A stretch of DNA of 64,000 nucleotides from Diadema setosum (taxonomy: Eukaryota > Echinodermata > Echinoidea > Diadematoida > Diadematidae): contig NC_092702.1 of the NCBI RefSeq assembly GCF_964275005.1, forward strand, positions 6,357,830 through 6,421,829, written 5' to 3'. Both the position numbers and the translations under genes were made by a program. Position 1 is the stretch's first letter. Each line of letters begins with the position of its first letter. Of the stretch, positions 13,804-23,652 are shown in pieces. Below the pieces are notes generated by a model, which was not told the DNA's origin, searched no databases, and worked only from the letters and a program-made list of their open reading frames with translations.

Positions 13804-16800
13804 GTGGCTACTTGTATAGCGCACAGGTCCACTTTTCAGTGCTCATGGCGCTTCAAAAATGAAAAAATATCATATATTTACATGCATATACATATTCAAA
13901 CATTTCAACAAAGAAAAAAATGGTAAACAAAAGCAAATATATACCAAATAAAGAATACAACATATATCAATTAAAAATACAATATTAATCCAATATTAAT
14001 GACATACAGCAATTACAATCCTCAGTATGAAAGGAACAGATAAGTTTTAAGTTTGGATTTGAATGACTCTGTAGATGACAGTTCCCTTAACTGAAGAGGT
14101 AACTGATTCCACAATTTTGGTGTGGAATCACAAACAGCAAAACACTTGTGCTACTCATGTGCTACCATGCATCACAAAACCATCAAAAAGTCGCCAGATA
14201 TAGATTTTTTTTAAAGCTAAGAACAGATTCTGACAGATCAGACTCTATGCTTTAAAATGGTGTATAACTCAATATAAATGGACTTTCCTAACCAATCTAT
14301 ATAATAGAAAGAGAGTACAGATTCTGGAAAAGTGTGTACTGAGAAAAGAGGCTTTCAAGGTTAGGTTCTATTCAAGTGCTTTATCTGACCATGCTATGCT
14401 CTGTGCAATGAATGGGACAAAAACAGCGTGTAAAATTCTGTAGCAATCACAATGAAGTGGTTATCAAATTAAAATGACACTTTTCATACCCATTAAAGTA
14501 CATTCTATTCATGACTGATACCAACTTTCAATGCAGTAGCACAAACTTATTAAAAGTTATCAGAGTTGAAAGTGAAGAGTGTGTAATTTTTTTTTTTTCA
14601 AGAAATGAAAAAGGGACTCTGAGAAATACATATTAATCATACTATTCTACAAGAAAAAAAAAGTGTTCTAGAAAAACACAATTTCCCTTTTGTTTCATGG
14701 ATCAAAATCTAAGAATTACGTAGAAGAATTACTTTTTCAGAAAACATATTACAAACTGAGGATTGACTGGGTTGACCCATTTCAGTTATTTTGAGTCCTC
14801 ATATAAAATCACGGCATGCGATTTTTTTTTTCTGTTGGTTTTGTGATACACGGTCAAATATCCAAGTGAACTTAAAATAGCAATTCCACATCACATTTAA
14901 GTTGACTTCATTACCTAGACTAAAATCTGACATACAGAAGCATAGAAGTTTCATCAAACTAGGATTTCAGATAAGAAAGTTAAGGAAATCTGTCAAATTT
15001 CACACATTTTTATCAAATACCCATACAAGCAATTCCAGAGAGGTGATGACATCATCATGTTGCTATAAGACAGCTGTCTCCTTCGTTGGTACACAAATAT
15101 TACATCAAAATTAATTGCGACCTCTTTCCCCTTAAGGTCATTGTCTCAAGAATAGTACAACACCACATTAATTTGACACATACTTACATTACATACTCTC
15201 TTTATCATTGATTTCATACTTCCAGAATTGGAAATTTTGTGTGAATACACTATCAGTTTTGCAAAAGCCTATACTATACAAATGCCATTACTTTATTATA
15301 TTTGCATAATTTCTAAAATTTTCTCTGTTCTCTTTGATTTACTTCATCATTCTCATCAAAGTCAATTTGGACAAGGAGTACAGCACCCAGTTTCTGATTA
15401 GAATTGACAAACATTAGCTTCCAGACTAAACAGCAACTTTATGCAAGGATGAGGCAGTGCCTTTATCTCACTCCTGACCTAGTGTTATTTTCTGCATGGC
15501 AGAGGGACTCATAGATACCCAAATACACTACACATGAAGGAAATGCCCCATTTCATGCTACACTCTGTAGAGGGCAAACTGCACAGTACAATCTATGCTT
15601 GAATTGTTACTACAGATGCTGGCAAATTATTTTTTCTTCTCAAATTTTTTAAACCCCCTTCATGCGATAAGATGAATGTGTAGCTTCATGTTGAACACAC
15701 ACTTATTTAATGCCAGGTTGTTTTTTGTTTGTTTTTTTCCTACAGTTGTATCTAAATGCCCACTTTACAATTTAATATTTAATTAGTTTGTTGTAAGAAA
15801 TTATTTCTGTTATTTTGTACATGCATACAGTTTATAAGCTATATTAATTATGGTTTAAATTTTAGTAATCTAGGACCATCTCTCATCATATTACGATAGC
15901 AACATCAGGCCCAAAAGACCAAATAAAAAAGAAAAAAAAATGTGTTTTGTTTGTTATTTGATAATGCAAACATGGGCTTTTCTGATGGCTGTGTTTATGT
16001 TATGATTCAAGCTATTGTTTGAATGCATTTGCTAAACTTCAAGTTGTGCACGGCTAAAAGTTTATACAATTTCATGTAGAGCCGTGCGTGTTTAATTGTT
16101 TGTGAAAACCATAAAGCCAACCTGATTACCTTACATTTCCACTGTATCATATGACACTAAATGTTTTGATACCCTCCGCACAATTCTATGCTGCACATTT
16201 TTTTTACTATTCATCATGTATGCTACAGTGTGAGTGTTTATTGAAGCTCATGTGTCAACCTGCAAAAAACAAAGAAACAAACAATTCCTTCCTTTTTTAA
16301 CAGACAATGAAGCTGAATTCAAATTAAGTGATCCGAATACTGTGACAATCTATAGTGACAGGAAATTACCCAGAAATGGCCCTACCAGGACTTCCCAGTG
16401 AACACCTACTTTAACAAGTACCTCCAGTGGATAGAACAAATACTATCACAGAAAACACACTTCAAATTCACACTGTCACAACCTGTAACAATGTGTGCAG
16501 ATATGTGTACCTCTGCATTTTACACTGTATGCTCACAGGACCAAATTCATAAAGCTAATTCAAATCCACTCCATAGACTAAAATGAGCATAAATTGGCAT
16601 ATCTTGCACACACTTGTGCCAGTGTGCATTTAGTATTGGATGTCTGCTGGCATACACAATGAAAAAAATTATGAAAAAATGAAAAACATTTGATAAACTA
16701 TGGACTTACGACTAGATGTCAACTAATTTTGAGAATTCCAGCCACAAAGATCCAAATTTCCTTAGCACTGCTTCTGAAAATCGAAACACTAACAGAACAA

Positions 16801-17523
16801 CATGCTGCAATAAGTTAAAAAACAAACAAACAAACAAAACATCCTGTATTTGGTTAAGGATTTTGATGTGAATGGAAATTGAACAGAAAATGTTGATACA
16901 TAAACCAAAATAAACATATGAAACTTACACATCCCAGGGGCTGCCATGAATATTCTTGAGAAGACTACTTTTGAGATTCCATTCACTGCAGCTTTCTGCT
17001 CAATGAAAGAATGAGAACAAAAGACAAATAGAAGGTATAATAGAATATTTCAACCTCAAAACCAATAGTAGATGTGTATAAATAAATATCATTTCATAAT
17101 CAGGAAGTCAGTAAATAGAGGACAGTGTAAACTTCAAATGTATGATTACAGCTATTCCCTTTGCATATCAGGGCTTTCTATCCAAAAAAGACTTGAAACT
17201 TGCATGATTAACATAACATTAAACAATCACTACACAAATGGCCTCACACATTGTGTACTTGAAAAAATGTTTGTAACCATGGTAATTCATCACTCAATAC
17301 CAATACTACCATGAGCAATGTGGCATCAGCCAAGCCATCTTTTTCATTTTGATTTAATGGCACTGTCTTTGGGAATATAACAAAATATTATCATGGTTTG
17401 CTTTTCCCCAACAATGTTTGGGTAAAAAAGAGTAGAGAGGAGTAATGGAAGATGAAATGCAAACAGTCATTGTGAAAACTCAATCTAGTACAATCAAAAG
17501 ACGAAACTGATAAAGGACGATGC

Positions 17524-17554
<31 letters not shown>

Positions 17555-20500
17555 TTAAATCATGTTATGCTGCGAAGCACAATATCACAAGAGTTTCACT
17601 GAAACTGACACAGGAAGTATGAAAAGCATGGCTTGGAAGTACAAACAAAGTAGGGAGCACAGATGGTTACACATTAAAATCCTTGCTTTAAGACTAATTG
17701 GGCTGACCTTTGACCTTCCGACCTCATTGCCATTGTCATCATAGATGACGATGCCATTCATCAGCTCCTGTTGTCTCATCATGGGAATGTTGACACAGTT
17801 TGCTGCCGCCACTGCCGCAAATGGGACATACCTGGCTATCAATGGTGGAGCTGTCTGGAAGGACAGAGTCACACATTTCAAAAGCCATCATACTCGTTGT
17901 TCAACATAATACATTCAGCAAATTCTTTTTCAGACACTGTTGTCTTCAAATACTGTATAAGCTGCTATTTTTGCGAGGGTTTAATTTTTGCTGCATATAC
18001 AAGAATCACAGTTGGACTGCAAATTTAATAACACGCAAAAATGTCACCATGAGCTCAGGTAATATTTCGCCTATGAAGGCCCCTGTTTCAATTCGCAAAA
18101 AAAACATCTCCCGAAAATGTCTGTGACCTCCTCATTCGCGAAAATATCAATACGCGAAAATAACAGCATACACAGTACACGGTCAAAGACTTTATATGGA
18201 TATTTTTTCAAACAATAAAATTCCCCTCATCAAGTGGGTTTCCAACTAGGTAACAAATGTGTTAAATGCAACTGTTACATTCATTTATATACTTGTCTAT
18301 CAAGCTGTTAGTCAATGCCCTTCCCCTGTATTCTCACACCATTTTGAATGCTAATATCACAGTCTTTTGCTAGCAGTTCATTTTTTTGCATATATGAATC
18401 CCATTCTTCCAACATCATAAAACATTTCCTGCAAAATTTTCTGTATCTGGTAAGGATAGTAAGTTTTCTGCATATTTCACCCATTCAAATTTGGTCTATG
18501 TTTTGCTAAAATTTCAACAACATGCATTTTGTTGACAGTCACACTTGATACAACATCCCTCAACTGATTTTGACAACATAGATGCAGCAAACATGAAAAT
18601 CAATTTCAACTCAGTCTTAACCGCATCACTGAAAAAAAAAAAAAATTGATAAATCTATGAATACAAAGGTTAACATTAGAGGGGTCATATTGACCACTCT
18701 TACACCCTCTGACAAAGATGTCCCCCCCCCCCAAAAAAAAAAAAAAAAAAAGCAAGAACGTGAATATGCTGATATCAGCAATATCATTAATCAACTCTGA
18801 ATGGACAGGAACTTACAGATTACAACACACAACTTACTTTTGTTAGTGCATTCAGTCCCAGTGCAGTTATCAATGCGCTGGTTGTGGCTGTAATATATGC
18901 GGTTCCTATTTGTCTGGTATGAAGGAAGCACAGAGTAAGAACAGCATTTCTAAACATACATGTAATACTAAAGACTACTTTGGAATAATACTTGGAATGC
19001 AAACAGGCCATCTTCATATTTTACAAAAATGTTATCAAGTTGAGGTTCCAGCTGTTGGTTTATAAACTGCACTATTCTTTGACTATCAATTTTTCATTAT
19101 GTCGCAAGAAATGTACACACTAGTAGTTATGTACATGTATCAAGGCTGTATGCATGGTTGTTTTAATGTGTATGTACACAGGGTGACCAGATTAATGGAG
19201 AACATTCTATATGATATAGATATAGTACATACAGGCTGACCAGATCAGTGGAGAGTTTTCTACGTGGTATAAAATGTAGCTACAGGACATGTATGCATGT
19301 GACAGGAAATACATTATAGCTCACTCAATCTAGAATGATTTAACCCATTCCAGAATATTCTGGGAAGTGCTTACATATTTGGCTGAGTGAGGCACTGCCC
19401 CTGTAACCCAATGTGATTGGTAGTTAATTTTGGGCAATGATGTTATGCACATAGTTAGGCAGTGAGTCATCCAGGATTCCTGGAATTTGGACTTGCTAGT
19501 ATGTTCAGGTATGTGGCCCCAGGTTGGAGAAAATTACAGAATGTACTAGAAAGGGGTGAATGGATAGCATATAAGCCGGAGAAATTCTGAGGTAGGCAGA
19601 GTACCCAACACCTCTGCTCTGAGAGTTACGTCACTTCTGGCTCTGAAGCGACTTGTTATAGTCAGTCCTGTGTTACCTGCTGACCTGCTATACAAACTGT
19701 GTTTGTGGAGATAAGGCCTTGGAGACATTTTGCCTGCAGAGAATTAATTTGCCTACATTGGAGATAGACTCCATGTTTTAGTGTCAACGGACATTGTTAC
19801 GGCAAAGCTGTGACGGGCTGGATTCCTTGCTGGACATTATAAAGTGAATCAGCATTCAACGCATCAACTGGACGTGGTCGTCATAACGTTTGGATTTTGC
19901 ACGTTTCGCTGTGGACATATATCGTGGACTTTACCCCGGATTTATAACGTGGATTATTGCAACCAGCGTCTCTGGATTTACGTCGGAGGAATCATTCATC
20001 GGTGCGTCGCGGATCATTCATTTGTGCATCGAACATCGTATCTGGGCACTACCAGGGAACTGTAGGGACGTTGTTCTTTAAGATTTGGATGCATGTAAGT
20101 GATCCATGACCGATTTGTAATTGTTTCTATTGATCATTATTGTACTGATGTGAAAACCGATTACGAGTCTGTACCCACAATATCACTGTTAATAAACCGC
20201 CTGAACATTAGTTGATTGTTTCTTTTGTGCGATCATTCTCAGAGTGATTTTGGTCGTAACAATTATTCCACAGATTGTCTGGCAATTTTGTCTAGAATCT
20301 GAATGAGATAACAGGAGTATGAAGAGCCAATAATGAGGAATAGTATTCTTGCCTCATCAATGTTCCTGGAGCTCTTTGTATTCTGAATTTAAAGGGAAAA
20401 TTACTCCTCTGAGAATAGAAATATAAATGAACATTTGCACACAGATGTACAATATATCAGTGAAGCGGCTCTGAAGATTTCCACTAATCAGTTTGAAATA

Positions 20501-23500
20501 AATCTTGTCTTTCCCTATTTTCTTTCCTTTTTTTTTAAAGACTTAGCATCATAATGAGAGTACTCAAGGTTATTAGTTGTACGAAGAACATTCCCACAGC
20601 AGCAGATGAACACAAAGAATCAATTGTGCAAACTACTGTTTGGAAGTTGGTATGCAAGAACACTTTGCAGTGATGCAAGTAGTAGAACCAGTAATTCATA
20701 CAGATCAAGCACGTAATGATGTTAAAGGGAAGGTAAACCCAAAGAGCAATGTGGATTGAGTGAAAGCAGCAACATTAGTAGAACACATCAGTGAAAGTTT
20801 GAGGAAAATCGGACAATCGATGCAAAAGTTAAGAGTTTTTAAAATTTTGGTGTTGGAACCGCTGGATGAAAAGACTACTAGAGGTTATGACGTATGAGTG
20901 GACAACAAAAATCCACTTTTCTAGCATTATGAAAGAGCACTTGACTAACCACTTTCAGAAAGCAGGGGGAATAATTGCTACCCTTAACATAATTATGTCA
21001 ATATCAAGTTGATGACATTTGTAATTTTCATGAAAAATGAATTTTTGTGGAATTTTCTTTATATTTTCTTTATATTGTTGTCCACTCATACTTCATAACC
21101 TCTAGTAGTCTCCTCATCTCGGGTTCCAACACCAAAACTTTAAAAAATCATAACTTTTGCATCGACTGTCCGATTTTCCTCAAACTTTCACTGTATGTTC
21201 TACTAATGTTGCTGCTTTCACTCAATCCACATTGTTCTTTGGGTTTGCGTTCCCTTTAATGCAAATTACCCACTCACTTTACTGTCATCAGATTGAAATG
21301 CTGTGCACACGAAAACTAGATGAGCTATGAATGCATGCAGAGTGGCTGGAGAAGCAGTGAGCTTCTGAGGCTGTTTTAGACATCATTTTCACATTCAGCT
21401 CCCTAACAACAGTGAATGATTTGGTCATAGGTACATTGTCATTGGTCTCTGTAGTACTGCAATGAAATCACATGAATGGCCAGACTTGAAGGGTGGCTGC
21501 TGTGGATCTGCTCAAAACCCAGCTTTGTATCACTATGACTCAGGCAATCAAATTTTTTGAGCACTGCAAAAATCATCTTATGACCTTTTAGCTCCACATC
21601 CCCTCCTCAGCCTTTTCCAAAACTTTGAATAGAATAATTATGGCAAAACTTCGGAAAGGATTTAAACAATTGCTGTACCTCGTTGTGATTGATGAAGCTG
21701 CATTCCTGTTTGTGTAATTGACAAGAGCGTTGAAAGACTGGTTGATCCACTGCCAAAACACAACGGCCGGAACGGTCCTGAAAGAGAATGAAACCAATTA
21801 GAATTAATTGTTACAATACTGTAAGATGAAGCGATCTCATAATTAATGTTCATAATACACCTTGAGTGGTTTGCATATTATACATGAGAACACATGCCCT
21901 GTAGTCTTCATTTTGACTTTTCTTCAGACCTTTCTATTAAAGGGGCTGTACAGTACTGGTTAAGGTGGGGATTCATGTTTTTTACATTCCTAAGTGAGAT
22001 AATGAGAAACCTCTTATGAAATATGAAAGAGCATGTAATTTTAAGAAGGATTCAACCTTTATTTGATGAAAAATTGGTTTTCAAATGGCTGAGATATTCA
22101 AAAAGTGATAATAATAAAAGACTACAGGCCACGCTTTTATTAGGATCTCTTTGTTTCACCTTGTTTTGGGATATCTCAGCCATTTCAAAACCGATTTTCA
22201 CCAAATAAACTTTTGATACCCCTTTGAATTGCACACTCTTTGACATCTCATAGAGTGGTTTCTGAATATCTTGCAAAACGTTAAAAGCTAAATCCTCACC
22301 TCGACCAGAACTGTACACACCCTTTAAAACCAGCTGACTCAAGAAGATACATGCCACACTTATGTAAATACTCAGATGCAAATCTTGCATCACTAGAGTT
22401 TGCTGCTGTTACAGCAGGCAGGGGTAGTAATTGTTTTAATCATTTGACTAGCCCCCACCCCCTGCCAGTGGGACAATCATTTCAGCAACCACCCTTTGCT
22501 GTCATTTTGTACTTTGTATATTTGTAAGACAATTACTTCTGCTCTACCCTTGCCACTCCAACTGTTAAACAATAAATACTATGTATTGGCACATTCCCTT
22601 GCACAAGATACTGGATGCAGTCAGTCTCAATAAATGTCCCAAAGTATCAACACACTGCTCAAGAGTGGGACTGTACTTATCTCTAACCTTCTTCTGCTAC
22701 ATGTATCCAGTCATTTAATAACAAAGTGTACAGTTTGAATGCTGTTATGCAATTGCAGTGATGCAGTAATATAGGCCCTACAGTTTTGAATCTGCATACT
22801 TCCAAATTGATTTTTATCATTATATCCATGTCACATGATTTCTTGAGTACTATGCACATCTGAGAGCACCAGATGTCTGTGACATTACAGTACCTGTAGA
22901 ACTGCAGCATGGCTCCTGTGATGAGCATACCACCCGGTACCTGGAAGGACATCCTGCCAATGATGTTCTGTCTCTCCCCGGAATCGGGGTGGAAGGCGGA
23001 CATGTAGAGGCGCTGGGCATACCACAGTTGCTCCTCGGTGGTTCCAGGGGGTTCCATACCTAGCCTGGGTGTGATTACAACAAGGGAGCGAACATGGACG
23101 AATTACAGTTAAACGCACATTCTCCATATCTACCGAGGAAAAACGAGAATACAAAATCAGGGTGTGATACATTATCACAAGTGACTGTTTTGTTTACTTT
23201 TGAACATATTGTTTTGCTTTCTACTTAATTGAACATAATGTTTTTTTTTTCTCCCAAATTTCATGTCTGACAACTTATACGTTGTGTGCTGATACAGTAA
23301 ATGTATATGCAATAATAGATCTTTTAGTTTCCACAATTCTGATAAAAAAACTAGAAATGTCGCTATGGCGACTGATGCCTCCGCCATAATGCATGATTCT
23401 CCCAATAGGCGTATAGTACAATGTCTTCACAATGTGTGATCCATGACAGTTTCACATAACTGGCAAAATATCGAAATGACAGGTTTGTCAGAAATGTTTT

Positions 23501-23620
23501 AAACTGGGTTTGCTATAATTTTCTAAGAGTGCAGGTACACATATTTGGGGAATTTTGGGGAAGTTTATGCATTGAGTAATTTCCAAGGTACGAAGAAAGA
23601 GTGTGATGACGGTACAAAAT

Positions 23621-23652
<32 letters not shown>

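Noticed and set aside
22683-23178. Longer frames extending exon 2 of SFXN2 in other frames and past the splice sites
   Set aside because: The GT/AG borders at 22,894 and 23,064 and homology limit the real coding part; the rest is intron.
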